From contig NZ_JHZF01000011.1 in assembly GCF_000688295.1 (NCBI RefSeq), positions 1,582,288 through 1,646,287 of the forward strand: 64,000 bases of DNA. Direction: 5' to 3'. The notes below the pieces were generated by a model, which made no database searches, had not been told where the DNA came from, and was given only the letters and a program-made list of their open reading frames with translations. Made by a program: the position numbers and the translations under genes. Position 1 is the stretch's first letter, and the number at the start of each line of letters is the position of its first letter. Source of the stretch: Pseudooceanicola nanhaiensis DSM 18065. GTDB lineage: Bacteria > Pseudomonadota > Alphaproteobacteria > Rhodobacterales > Rhodobacteraceae. Positions 8,372 through 17,002 of the stretch are shown one piece after another.

Positions 8372-9394
8372 ATGCTCTTCCCCACCACCCTCGTCGGCAG
8401 CTATTGCCAGCCCGACTGGCTGATCGACCGCGAGAAGCTCAAGGGCCAGTTCCCGCCCCGGACCCGCGCGAAGGAGCTCTGGCGCATCCCCGAACCGTTC
8501 CTCTCGGAGGCGCAGGACGACGCGACCCGCGTCGCGATCCGCGAACAGGAGGAGGCGGGGCTCGACATCCTCACCGACGGCGAGATCCGGCGCGAGAGCT
8601 ATTCCAACCGCTTCGCCACCGCGCTCGACGGGCTGGACCTCGACAATTACGGCACCGTCATGACCCGTTCCGGCGCGCCGGTCCCCGTGCCGCGCATCAC
8701 CGGCCCGATCCGCCGCGCCCGCGCGGTCGAAGTCGAGGACCTGAAGTTCCTGCGCGCCCATACCGACCGGAAGGTGAAGATCACCCTGCCCGGCCCCTTC
8801 ACCATGAGCCTGCAGGCGCAGAACGATCACTACGCCTCGACCGCCGACGCCGCGATGGATTACGCGCAGGCGGTGAAGGAGGAGATGGCCGAGCTCTTCG
8901 CCGCCGGCGCCGACATCGTCCAGCTGGACGAGCCCTGGCTGCAGGGCAAGCCGGACATCGCGATGGATTACGGCATCGAGGCGCTGAACAAGGCGCTCGA
9001 GGGCGCGGCAGGCACGACCGCGGTGCATATCTGCTTCGGCTACGCGGCGCTGACGAAGGAGCGCCCCGAGGGCTATTCCTTCCTGCCGCAGATGAAGGAT
9101 TGCACCTGCGACCAGATCAGCATCGAGACGGCGCAGGCCAATCTCGACACCTCGGTGCTGGAAGAGCTGCGCGGCAAGACGATCATGGTGGGCGTGCTCG
9201 ACCTGTCGGACATGACGATCGAGACGGGCGAGGTCGTCGCCCAGAGGATCCGCCGCGCCCTGCCCCATGTCGACGCCGACAAGGTGGTGATCGCCCCGGA
9301 TTGCGGGCTGAAATACCTGCCCCGCGACGTGGCCTTCGGCAAGATGCGTGCGATGGCCGAGGGCGCGAAGATCCTGCGCGCCGAACACGGCTGA
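8372..9394 (+). CDS. MetE-like protein (cobalamin-independent methionine synthase C-terminal domain family)
   Basis: Protein of 340 residues with the catalytic (alpha/beta)8 barrel of MetE and no N-terminal half. Recognisable parts are TTLVGSYCQPDW at the start, LTDGEIRRESY, DIVQLDEPWL, the zinc-ligand-like HICFGY, and APDCGLKYLP near the end, where the Cys is a Zn ligand. Stand-alone proteins of this type occur in catabolic clusters and may act as methyl or alkyl transferases to thiols, not in methionine synthesis. It ends the rightward operon, 38 bp before a shared terminator. The role here is unknown. Confidence 0.85.
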   Translation: MLFPTTLVGSYCQPDWLIDREKLKGQFPPRTRAKELWRIPEPFLSEAQDDATRVAIREQEEAGLDILTDGEIRRESYSNRFATALDGLDLDNYGTVMTRSGAPVPVPRITGPIRRARAVEVEDLKFLRAHTDRKVKITLPGPFTMSLQAQNDHYASTADAAMDYAQAVKEEMAELFAAGADIVQLDEPWLQGKPDIAMDYGIEALNKALEGAAGTTAVHICFGYAALTKERPEGYSFLPQMKDCTCDQISIETAQANLDTSVLEELRGKTIMVGVLDLSDMTIETGEVVAQRIRRALPHVDADKVVIAPDCGLKYLPRDVAFGKMRAMAEGAKILRAEHG

Positions 9395-9408
9395 GCCCAA
9401 ACGGAAAA

Positions 9409-9430
9409 CGCCACCCCCGAGGGGGTGGCG
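9409..9430. terminator. bidirectional intrinsic terminator
   Basis: Perfect 10-bp stem CGCCACCCCC (9409-9418), two-base loop, GGGGGTGGCG (9421-9430). Read leftward it is followed by a T-rich TTTTCCGTTT, so it mainly terminates the large curlin gene. It also separates it from the converging MetE-like gene. Confidence 0.8.
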
Positions 9431-9457
9431 CTCCGATGTCCGCAAGGACCTTCCGTC

Positions 9458-11500
9458 TTACTGGACGACGCCCAGGTTGTTGAAGCTGCCGACCTGCACG
9501 AAGTTCGTGAGGTTGTTCGCGCCAACCTGGGTGACCACGGCCTGGTTGTAGTTCCCGCCCGAGATCGACCCTTCGATCGTGTTGCCCGACCCGCTCTGGC
9601 TGAAGGCGAACAGGTTGCCGTCCGATTCCGAGGCACTGCCGACGGTCAGCGAGATGCTGTTGCCCCTGCCAGCCTGGAACATGTCGCCCGGGTTCAGAGA
9701 ACCGGCTGCCGCGAAGGCTGCGTCGCCGCCGAAGGCGCCCGATGCGTTGTTGTTGTCGCCGTAGATCGACGCGGTCAGCGTGTTGGCGCCGGACTGGTCG
9801 ATGTTCAGAACGTTACCGTCGCCGCCGCCCGAGAGCCAGCTGCCCGAGATGGTCACGGTCGAGGTGTTGCCGCCATCCTGGGTGACGGTGACGGTGTTGT
9901 CATCGCCGTAGATGTCGACCAGCGAGTCATTGCTCTGACCGAAGACGCTGGACAGGATGTTGCCCTGGCTGACCGTGACGGTGTTGTCGTCGCCGCTGAG
10001 GAAACCGTCGATCGACACGGTCGAGCTGTGGTTGCCTTCCTGCGTGACCGACACGAGGTTCCGGTAGCCGAGGATGTCGACATCGGAGTCGTTGGTGCCG
10101 AGCTGCGTCACCTCCACGTCGTTCCGGACGCCGAGAATGTCGACGTCGGAGGTGTTGTCCGTCGTCTGGTCCACATCGACGTCGTTGCTGCTGCCGAGAA
10201 TATCGACGGTCGAAACGTTCTCGGTGCCGACGTAGGCGGTCAGACGGTTGTCCTGAAGGACATCGACGTTGTTGTCGTCACCGACGATACCGACATCTGA
10301 GGTGTTTTCACCATCCTGCGTGACATTCACGTCGTTGTCGTTGCTCCGGCTGAAAATGCCAGCCGAGATCCGGACGTCGGAGTCGTTGCCGCCGTTTGCG
10401 GTGCCGCGTTGTTCGACATCGACATCGTTGCGGTTGCCGCCATCGATTTCCACTTCGGAAATGTTGTCGTTGTATGCCTGGGATACACCGACAGCGTTGT
10501 CGTCGCCGCGGATGTTGACCTTGGACAGGTTGTCGTCCCCGCCATCAGCATATGGGAAAATGCCCAAGAAGTAGGCAGTCCCGGGCTCCTGATCGACAGT
10601 CACGTCGTTCCCGTCACCAGTGACGATGTTGTACGACTCGTTCGCATTGCCATTCTGCGAGGTTGAAAGCGCGTTACCGTTGCCGGTCGCACTGCTGGAT
10701 GCGATGTTGCTGTCGCCGTCCTGGGTCGTGCCGATGACGTTGTCGTCCCCGTTAACGTAGTCGGACGCCGTGTTCCCGTCGCCGTTCTGGGACAGCGCGG
10801 TCTCGTTGCGATCGCCGTAGACGGTCATCTTGGCCTTGTTGTCATCGCCGTCCTGGTCGATGCCGAAAAGGTTTTCGTCGCCGCTGGCCGCGTACTCGGC
10901 CGAGTTGCGCTTGCCGTTCTGGCGCACGGCTGCCTGGTCGACACCCACGTTGGCCGAAGCTGCACCCGAGAACGCACCGGTTCCGAAGCCGGCGCCGGTC
11001 GCGCCGTTGGAGCCGTTGCCCGAGCCGGATTGGCTGACGTCGATCGAGTTGCCATAGCCACGCTGCTTGATCGCATCGGTGGCCGCGCCGTTGACCTGGC
11101 CCAGCACGTTGCCGCTGCCCGATTGCACGATCGTGACCGCGTTCGCCGCACCGTTGGAATTGGTGTTGGTCTGAACGGTGTCGCGCACGACGTTGCCGTC
11201 ACCGCCGCTCTGGGTCACATCCAGGATGTTCTGGGTCGCTCCCGCGCCGGCCTTGCCGGTCTGGCGTGCGTCGCCAACGAGGTTCGAGTTGCTCGTCTGC
11301 TCGATGTCCGCATCGTTGCGGTCCCCGCTCTGGGTCAGCGTCGCAGCGTTCCCGGAACCCAGGTTCTGGGTGATGGCGGCCGTGTTGTTGTTGCCGTCCT
11401 GGTCGAGGAGGGCGTCGTTGTTCGAGCCGGCGATCGCGCCGGAGGCGCCGAGCAGCGCAACGCTGGACACGGTCGCACGAAGGATGTGCTTCAGTTTCAT
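9458..11500 (-). CDS. giant curlin-repeat protein, Asp-rich
   Basis: Exported protein of 680 residues with a signal peptide (MKLKHILRATVSSVALLG..., cleavage near SGAIAG). The mature chain is built almost wholly of curlin-type strand-loop-strand repeats of the form Q-x-G-x-x-N with alternating hydrophobic residues. Examples are DALLDQDGNNNTAAITQ near the N terminus and FNNLGVVQ at the end. From about residue 330 the units become Asp-rich (NDVDVEQ, SDVDILGVRNDVEVTQ). E. coli CsgA is only about 150 residues with five repeats, so this would be a very long amyloid solenoid. It lies downstream of a second large curlin gene on the same strand and ends at a strong terminator. Confidence 0.85.
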   Translation of the reverse strand: MKLKHILRATVSSVALLGASGAIAGSNNDALLDQDGNNNTAAITQNLGSGNAATLTQSGDRNDADIEQTSNSNLVGDARQTGKAGAGATQNILDVTQSGGDGNVVRDTVQTNTNSNGAANAVTIVQSGSGNVLGQVNGAATDAIKQRGYGNSIDVSQSGSGNGSNGATGAGFGTGAFSGAASANVGVDQAAVRQNGKRNSAEYAASGDENLFGIDQDGDDNKAKMTVYGDRNETALSQNGDGNTASDYVNGDDNVIGTTQDGDSNIASSSATGNGNALSTSQNGNANESYNIVTGDGNDVTVDQEPGTAYFLGIFPYADGGDDNLSKVNIRGDDNAVGVSQAYNDNISEVEIDGGNRNDVDVEQRGTANGGNDSDVRISAGIFSRSNDNDVNVTQDGENTSDVGIVGDDNNVDVLQDNRLTAYVGTENVSTVDILGSSNDVDVDQTTDNTSDVDILGVRNDVEVTQLGTNDSDVDILGYRNLVSVTQEGNHSSTVSIDGFLSGDDNTVTVSQGNILSSVFGQSNDSLVDIYGDDNTVTVTQDGGNTSTVTISGSWLSGGGDGNVLNIDQSGANTLTASIYGDNNNASGAFGGDAAFAAAGSLNPGDMFQAGRGNSISLTVGSASESDGNLFAFSQSGSGNTIEGSISGGNYNQAVVTQVGANNLTNFVQVGSFNNLGVVQ

Positions 11501-11545
11501 GGTAGTTCGTCCCTGATTAAATAGATCCGGAGATGCGCCTGGCGG

Positions 11546-12946
11546 TTACTGGATGATGCCGGCGATGTTTCCGTTGCCTGTCTGCGCCAGGTAGGCGGTG
11601 TTGAGCGTGCCGTCCTGAACAAGAGCGGCCTGGTTCGATTTGCCTGAAATAACTGCTACGAAAGTATTGGAAGCTCCTGTCTGCAGGGCCGCCAGAAGGT
11701 TGGCGTCACCCGTGATCGTCGCCTCGATCGCATTGCCGGTCCCGACCTGCCGGATAACCCCGGCCACGAGACCGCCGATCGCGGCATCCCCGGCGAGAAT
11801 GGCGCCGGAATTGTTGTTGAAGTCGCCCTCGACGGTGAAGGTCGCGGTGTTCGTCCCCTCCTGCAGGAGGTCGAAAACGTTGTCGGACCCGATCACGCGG
11901 AACTCGGCCGCGTTCCCGCCGCCCATGCCGCTGTCGTAGTCCTGCTTGGCCGACGCGCGGTTGCGGTCGCCCTCGACGTAGAAGCGCAGGTCGTTGGTGC
12001 CGATCTGGATGCCGAGGATGTCGTTGTCGTCGCTCTGGCCGACCAGGTCGAGGAACGCGCGGTTGGTCCCCATCTGGTCGATCCCGATGCGGTTCTGGTC
12101 GCCCGAGATGACCGAGGTGGTCAGGTCGTTCTCGTAGCCGTCCTGCCGGATGCCGAGCTCGTTGCTGTCGCCCGTGATGGTGATCAGGCCGACCGAGTTC
12201 AGCTCGCCGCCCTGGTAAATGCCGAAGCCGTTGAAGCCGCCCGTCACCGCGACGTCGATCTGGTTGCCGTTCGCGCCCAGCCCGTTCGCCCCGGTATCCT
12301 GGATCAGCGCGGCATCCGGGACGCCGCTGATCAGCGCGGGGCCGGTCAGTGCGCGCAGGCCGTTGAAATCACCCGAGAAACGGGCTGTGATCGTGTTCTC
12401 GCCGTCCTGCTTGGACGAGATCGAGCGCTGCCGCAGGAGCGCGATCCTGTTGCCTTCGCCGGATTGCGTGATGTCGGCGATCTGGCCCGGCATCGCGTTT
12501 TCCTGGATCTGGTAGACCACCGAGACCCGGTTGCCCTTGTCGCCTTCCTGCAGGACGATCAGGCGGTTCGCCTCGCCCGGGATGGCGCCGAGCGCGCTCT
12601 GGAGAACCTCGCCCACGATGTTCTCGCTCGAGCTCTGCTCGATCGTGATGATGTTGTGGACCGAGGGGCTGGCCAGCTGGCCGTTCTGCTCGAGCCCGTC
12701 CCCCTCGGTGCCGACCCGGTTGTCGGCGCCGGTCTGGCGGACGGTGAGCGCGTTGTAATAGCCGTTCTGCAGCGCCGCGTCGTCTTCGAGACCCACCCTA
12801 TTGCGCGCGCCGACCTGGTCGATGAGCGCGGCATTGTCGGCGCCGATCTGGTCGATGTGGGCCACGTTGTCGTCCGCCGCGTAAAGCGCGGAAGCCGGCA
12901 AGATGGCCAGGGCGGTTGCCGAGAGCAATCTGGTCGCGAGCTTCAT
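11546..12946 (-). CDS. large curlin-repeat protein
   Basis: Exported protein of 466 residues: signal peptide MKLATRLLSATALAILPASALYA, then curlin repeats (VAHIDQIGADNAALIDQVGARN, LTVRQTGADNRVG, LGIRQDGYEND, AALVQDGTLNTAYLAQTGNGN). It is less acidic than the downstream 680-residue protein and may be the nucleator or a second fibre subunit; which one cannot be decided by reading. The gap to the next gene is 45 bp, so the two are likely one transcript driven from the 743-bp divergent region. It ends GNIAGIIQ, a typical curlin end strand. Confidence 0.85.
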   Translation of the reverse strand: MKLATRLLSATALAILPASALYAADDNVAHIDQIGADNAALIDQVGARNRVGLEDDAALQNGYYNALTVRQTGADNRVGTEGDGLEQNGQLASPSVHNIITIEQSSSENIVGEVLQSALGAIPGEANRLIVLQEGDKGNRVSVVYQIQENAMPGQIADITQSGEGNRIALLRQRSISSKQDGENTITARFSGDFNGLRALTGPALISGVPDAALIQDTGANGLGANGNQIDVAVTGGFNGFGIYQGGELNSVGLITITGDSNELGIRQDGYENDLTTSVISGDQNRIGIDQMGTNRAFLDLVGQSDDNDILGIQIGTNDLRFYVEGDRNRASAKQDYDSGMGGGNAAEFRVIGSDNVFDLLQEGTNTATFTVEGDFNNNSGAILAGDAAIGGLVAGVIRQVGTGNAIEATITGDANLLAALQTGASNTFVAVISGKSNQAALVQDGTLNTAYLAQTGNGNIAGIIQ

Positions 12947-13689
12947 GACATGTGCCTTCCGGTCTCCGGCCGCACCCGCTGCCTTAGGGCATGGACCGCA
13001 AATTCGATTTCGATGGAAAAGAGTGCCGGATCAGACAATGCAGCCAGCGACGACGCAGAAAGCCGTGCGCGATCCGGCTCTCGCCGATCCGCGTCATTCA
13101 GGTTGAAACAAGGAGGCGCGTTTCGCGTCCTTATCCGATTGCCTTAATGTCTTTACGGTTCTGCTGGCGGCATTCAAATTCCGGGCCGCTTCGCCGTTAT
13201 ATGCAAATTAGTCGATCTAAACCTTCACTCCGTTCCCTTATGCGGGCAGACAATGGGGCGAAAACGTGGCATAAACAAGAAGGATGTTTGCACGCCAGAC
13301 GTGTTCTCATGACTTCCGGACAATCGGCGACCGTTAACCTTTTGTTTACAAGTTGTTTTTGGGACCGTTTCCATTCCGGACCCAGTGCGGCAACGTTCGG
13401 TCAGGTCGCCCAAATGCCGTCACACTTCATTAATAATACACCTGCGGTTGCGCTGCCTTACGAGAGACCGCGCCGGCGTTCTCCGAATCACCATCACGCA
13501 GCGCGAATCCTGCGTTGACCGGCGCCCGAACATCATGCATCCAAGCCACAATCGATTAGAATGAAGCGGGTGCGGTTGATTCTGCCTCGCGCCATCGGCA
13601 CACGACGTGTCAGTTAGTTCGCATATTCAATCACAGGGGACGACGTCGCGGCCCACTCTGGCAGGGACGGTCGTGGGAACGGAAACCTA
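12947..13689. promoter_or_regulatory. 743-bp divergent regulatory region of the curli locus
   Basis: No convincing gene was found here; the open frames have no ribosome site or family features. The right part (about 13,150-13,450) is clearly more AT-rich than the neighbourhood, with stretches such as TTAACCTTTTGTTTACAAG and TTCATTAATAATACACC. This suits DNA-bending or nucleoid-protein binding, as at the csg divergent region of enterobacteria. It must hold the promoters of the leftward large curlins and the rightward csgF-csgG unit. Exact promoter elements could not be fixed. Confidence 0.6.
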
Positions 13690-14139
13690 ATGAGAGCTTC
13701 GACAATTTATTTCAGCGCCATCATGTTGACCTCCACTTCGGCATTTGCCGGCGATCTCGTCTACACGCCGATCAACCCGTCCTTCGGGGGCAACCCTCTG
13801 AATGCATCGCATCTTCTGGGCATCGCCAACGCGCAGCGGGACGCGACCGCGAGCGATGCGAACGACGGCACCGGCTCGACCGGCGGCACCGGCGGGAGCG
13901 AGACGACCGATGCCGAGCTCTTCGTGCGCCAGCTCGAAGGCCGGCTCCTGTCGGCCCTTGCAGGCCAGGTGACCTCGGCGATCTTCGGCGACAACCCGCA
14001 GGACAGCGGCACGGTGACCTTCGGCACGACGACCGTCGCCTTCGACCGCACGCTCGAATCGATCCGGCTCGTCATCACCGATTCGATCGACGGCACGGTG
14101 ACCGAGATCGTGGTGCCCCAACTGGTCACCAACAGCTGA
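13690..14139 (+). CDS. csgF: CsgF-like curli assembly factor
   Basis: Exported protein of 149 residues, close to the usual CsgF length. A signal peptide ending STSAFAG is followed by the CsgF hallmark DLVYTPINPSFGGNPLN (mature residues 1-17), the part that inserts into the CsgG pore and forms its second constriction. A low-complexity Gly/Thr/Ser linker (GTGSTGGTGGSETTD) leads to a C-terminal domain with LEGRLLSALAGQV and a conserved ESIRLVITDSIDGTVTEIVVP. It couples curlin secretion to nucleation at the cell surface. Immediately upstream of csgG. Confidence 0.92.
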   Translation: MRASTIYFSAIMLTSTSAFAGDLVYTPINPSFGGNPLNASHLLGIANAQRDATASDANDGTGSTGGTGGSETTDAELFVRQLEGRLLSALAGQVTSAIFGDNPQDSGTVTFGTTTVAFDRTLESIRLVITDSIDGTVTEIVVPQLVTNS

Positions 14140-14192
14140 GCGGCATCGCAACGATCGCTCTTCGAGAATTACAGGCGAAGACAGGACATATC

Positions 14193-15248
14193 ATGAAATT
14201 GCCTTTCCCGACCCATTTGGCCAGGAAAGCGGCGATTGCCGCAGCCCTGCTTGCGACCGCCGGCTGCGCCGACATGCAATCGAGCTATTTCGACACCGTC
14301 GATCCGACGCTTGTGACCGTGACCACCCAGAACCGCGCGCTGCGGTCCCTGCCCGCGCCGACCGGGCGGATCAACATCGCGGTCTACGACTACCCGGACC
14401 TCACCGGCCAGTACAAGGAACGCGACAACGTGCAGTCGCTGTCCCGCGCCGTGACGCAGGGCGGCTCTGCCATGCTGATCAAGGCCCTGCAGGATGCCGG
14501 CGAACGCCGCTGGTTCTCGGTCCTCGACCGCTCCGGGCTGCAGGACCTCGTGCGCGAACGCCAGATCGTGACCGAGATGCGCCGCCAGTACCGTGGCGAG
14601 GAAAACGTCGATCCCTCCGCGCTGAAGCCGCTGCTGCATGCCGGTATCCTGCTGCAGGGCGGGATCGTCGGCTATGACACCAACGTGCAGACCGGCGGCG
14701 CCGGGGCGCGCTATCTCGGGATCGGCGCGGACGGCCAGTGGGTGCTCGACACCGTCACCGTCAGCCTGCGCGCCGTGTCGACCGATACCGGCGAGGTGCT
14801 GGCGACCGTGATGGCGCAGAAATCCATCGCCTCCTCCTCGATCCGCGGCAGCGTGTTCCGCTACATCATGCTGGACGAACTGCTCGAGATCGAGGCCGGC
14901 ACCACCACCAACGAGCCGAAGCAGATCGCCGTGCAGCAGGCGATCGAGAAGGCCGTCTATTCGCTGGTGATCGAAGGCGCCGAGCTGGGGATCTGGAAAT
15001 TCGCCAACCCCGCCGCGGGCGCCAAGCTGATCGCCGAATACCGGAACGAGAAGTACAGCGGCGCGATCCCGGCGACGGCGCAGAGCGTCCTGCCGCCGAT
15101 GACGGCCGGAGCCGCCTACATCACCCAGACCCACCCGCGGGCGCGGCCCGCCGCGCGCCGCACCACGGTGCGCCAGCTTCCGCCCGAACCCAAGGAAAGC
15201 GCGCCGCCCGCGCCCCCCGCGGCCGGGGACGAAGAGGTCCTGGGGTAA
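14193..15248 (+). CDS. csgG: CsgG outer-membrane curli secretion lipoprotein
   Basis: Forms the nonameric outer-membrane channel through which curlin subunits leave. The protein has 351 residues, somewhat longer than E. coli CsgG (277). The lipobox LLATAGC places the lipidated Cys at about residue 28. The CsgG fold is recognisable in INIAVYDYPDLTGQYKERDN, TQGGSAMLIKALQDAGERRWFSVLDR, the GGAGARYLGIGADGQWVLDTVTVSLR transmembrane region and GEVLATVMAQKSI. A Pro/Ala/Arg-rich tail of about 50 residues is extra. It follows csgF and ends at an intrinsic terminator. Confidence 0.95.
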   Translation: MKLPFPTHLARKAAIAAALLATAGCADMQSSYFDTVDPTLVTVTTQNRALRSLPAPTGRINIAVYDYPDLTGQYKERDNVQSLSRAVTQGGSAMLIKALQDAGERRWFSVLDRSGLQDLVRERQIVTEMRRQYRGEENVDPSALKPLLHAGILLQGGIVGYDTNVQTGGAGARYLGIGADGQWVLDTVTVSLRAVSTDTGEVLATVMAQKSIASSSIRGSVFRYIMLDELLEIEAGTTTNEPKQIAVQQAIEKAVYSLVIEGAELGIWKFANPAAGAKLIAEYRNEKYSGAIPATAQSVLPPMTAGAAYITQTHPRARPAARRTTVRQLPPEPKESAPPAPPAAGDEEVLG

Positions 15249-15274
15249 GACACCGCGCCACGGCCGGAACGAAC

Positions 15275-15303
15275 AAAGGGGGCGCGAGCCCCCTTTCCTT
15301 TTC
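15275..15303 (+). terminator. intrinsic terminator after csgG
   Basis: AAAGGGGGC (15275-15283), GCGA tetraloop, GCCCCCTTT (15288-15296), then CCTTTTCC. This is a classical rho-independent terminator 27 bp after the csgG stop. The small curlin genes that follow therefore need their own promoter in 15,304-15,458. Confidence 0.85.
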
Positions 15304-15458
15304 CAGGCCGGAAACACTGAGCCCCCCGCGCCGTCGAGGCCGCAAAATGAGCGCGGCATGGGTCCGAAATTATCCGATCCGAACCACAATCCTGCCACGC
15401 TGTCTGCCCATCGTCCGACTCGAAAGCGCCCCTCGGGGTTGCAAAAGGAGTCAGACCG

Positions 15459-15929
15459 ATGACCTTCAGGCAGATCGCCCTCGCCGCCGTCGCGCATGTC
15501 GCGCTTGGAACCGCAGCCCTCGCGAACCCGAGCTTCGACAACACCCTGGCGCTGAACGACGGCGGATTGGGAAACGTGCTCGAGATCATGCAGCCCGCCA
15601 CAATGTCCGGAAACAGCGTCTCGATCACGATCGAGGGAGAAAGCAACGGCGGCCTCGGCGGGGAATGGCGCACGCCAGAGTTGTTCTCGGGCTTTCTTGA
15701 ACCCGGCAACATCGAACAGACCGGAAACGGCAACGTCGCGCGGCTCGAGGTCTTCGGAACCTCGAACCTTTTCAGCGTCTTGCAGACCGGCTCGCAAAAC
15801 AGCGTTTCCGGCTTCATTTCCGGCTCCAATAATGCCGCGGCCGTGATGCAGGTAGGCATGGGCAATGTCGCTCAATTTCGGCAGGTCGGCACCGGAAATA
15901 CTTTGGCAATCTCGCAGTCGTCGTGGTAA
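15459..15929 (+). CDS. small curlin-repeat protein (CsgB/CsgA-like)
   Basis: Exported curlin of 156 residues, the size of CsgA/CsgB. Signal peptide MTFRQIALAAVAHVALGTAALA, then repeats such as NIEQTGNGNVARLEVFGTSN, LFSVLQTGSQNSVSGFISGSNN, AAVMQVGMGNVAQFRQVGTGN. The first mature part is less regular, as in nucleators of the CsgB type. It ends LAISQSSW. Start at ATG 15459 after AAGGAG. Followed 30 bp later by a second small curlin. Confidence 0.85.
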   Translation: MTFRQIALAAVAHVALGTAALANPSFDNTLALNDGGLGNVLEIMQPATMSGNSVSITIEGESNGGLGGEWRTPELFSGFLEPGNIEQTGNGNVARLEVFGTSNLFSVLQTGSQNSVSGFISGSNNAAAVMQVGMGNVAQFRQVGTGNTLAISQSSW

Positions 15930-15959
15930 GCCGTCCCCATACAATTGAGGACGCACGCA

Positions 15960-16595
15960 ATGATTTCAATGCGCAAGACCGGTGCGGCGGCTCTGGCTGC
16001 TGCGGTCGTTTTTGGAAGCCCGGCGTTCGCCGGTAACGACAACACCCTTTTCATCATCCAGGAGTCCTCCAGCGGAGGCATCGGCAACACTCTTTTCGTC
16101 GACCAGCAGAACGCCAGCAACTCCGTCGTGGCCGGCGACGCGCAGGGCACCACGCCCGCGCAGCAGACCGGCTTCGGCAACGCGGCGACCGTGACCGTCA
16201 CCGGTGACGGCGGCTCCGTCGCCCTGCTGCAGAACAATCCCGTCGTTTCCGGCAGCGCCGCCGACGTCAACAGCGCGACGCTCAGCGTGGGCGCGCTGGC
16301 CTCGGTCCTGCTGCGCCAGGACGGCTTCGGCAACGACGGTTCGGTGGACGTGGCGGGCGTGGGCGCCTTCGGCAGCCTGACCCAGATCGGCAACGGCAAC
16401 TTCGGCGAGGTCTCGGTCACCGGCAATGGCGCCAGCGGCGCGCTGTCCCAGGAAGGCAACAACAACACCTTCGGCCTGCAGGTGACGGGCGCCAATGTGA
16501 CCTACACCCAGGTCGGCAACAACCTCAGCACGGCGACGCTGCCGACCGTGGTGTCGAACGGCGGCACCGTCAGCATCACGCAGACCCGCAACTGA
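15960..16595 (+). CDS. curlin-repeat protein
   Basis: Exported curlin-like protein of about 211 residues. The ATG at 15960 follows GAGGA with eight-base spacing; an in-frame TTG further up (15945) overlaps that site and is less likely. Signal peptide AALAAAVVFGSPAFAG is followed by NDNTLFIIQESSSGGIGNTLFVDQQ and repeats GSLTQIGNGNFGEVSVTGNG, GALSQEGNNNTFGLQVTG. It ends with NGGTVSITQTRN. Together with the preceding gene it is the best candidate for the standard-size fibre subunits of this locus. Confidence 0.8.
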   Translation: MISMRKTGAAALAAAVVFGSPAFAGNDNTLFIIQESSSGGIGNTLFVDQQNASNSVVAGDAQGTTPAQQTGFGNAATVTVTGDGGSVALLQNNPVVSGSAADVNSATLSVGALASVLLRQDGFGNDGSVDVAGVGAFGSLTQIGNGNFGEVSVTGNGASGALSQEGNNNTFGLQVTGANVTYTQVGNNLSTATLPTVVSNGGTVSITQTRN

Positions 16596-16606
16596 CGGCC
16601 GCCGCC

Positions 16607-16972
16607 GTGACAAGGCTGCTTGCCCTATTGTCCGCCCTTCTCTTTCCCGCCGCCGTTTCGGCCGGCACCGCCCTGCCCGTGATCAACGTGACCCCGACCG
16701 AGTCGGGCTACGAGATCAGCGGCGAGGTCCTCGGCACCGGCGAGGGCGAGGTCGAGGCCCGGCTCACCATCCGCCGCAGCGGTTCGGGGGGCAACATGTC
16801 GACCTCGCAGGGCCGGACCGTCTCGGTCCGCTCCGGCAGCCGCGAGCAGATCGGGCGCACCACCTTCAACGCCGGGCCCGATGCCCGGCTCGACATCGCC
16901 ATGCAGGTGCTGACCGCGGGCCGGCTCGACGCGGAGGCCACCCTCCGCCTCGGCCCCGGTCTGGACGACTAA
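16607..16972 (+). CDS. csgH: CsgH-like periplasmic curlin chaperone
   Basis: Small exported protein of 121 residues, with a signal peptide ending PAAVSAG and a mature beta-sandwich of about 100 residues. CsgH is the alphaproteobacterial counterpart of CsgC, which stops curlin from forming amyloid in the periplasm. The length, the beta-rich sequence (GYEISGEVLGTGEGEVEARLTIRR), the RTVSVRSGSREQIGRT middle and the position right after curlin genes all fit. The start is GTG at 16607, 12 bp after the curlin stop. The family assignment rests on context and overall pattern. Confidence 0.75.
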   Translation: MTRLLALLSALLFPAAVSAGTALPVINVTPTESGYEISGEVLGTGEGEVEARLTIRRSGSGGNMSTSQGRTVSVRSGSREQIGRTTFNAGPDARLDIAMQVLTAGRLDAEATLRLGPGLDD

Positions 16973-17002
16973 GACACGCTCAAGGACGACACCGAGGACA
17001 CA

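Noticed and set aside
9458-12946. CRISPR-like or tandem DNA repeat array
   Set aside because: The periodicity is at protein level (curlin repeats); DNA units are not identical and there are no spacers.
12464-13518. Open frames in and beside the curli divergent gap
   Set aside because: They overlap the curlin gene on the other strand or lack starts with ribosome sites; protein sequence is not convincing.
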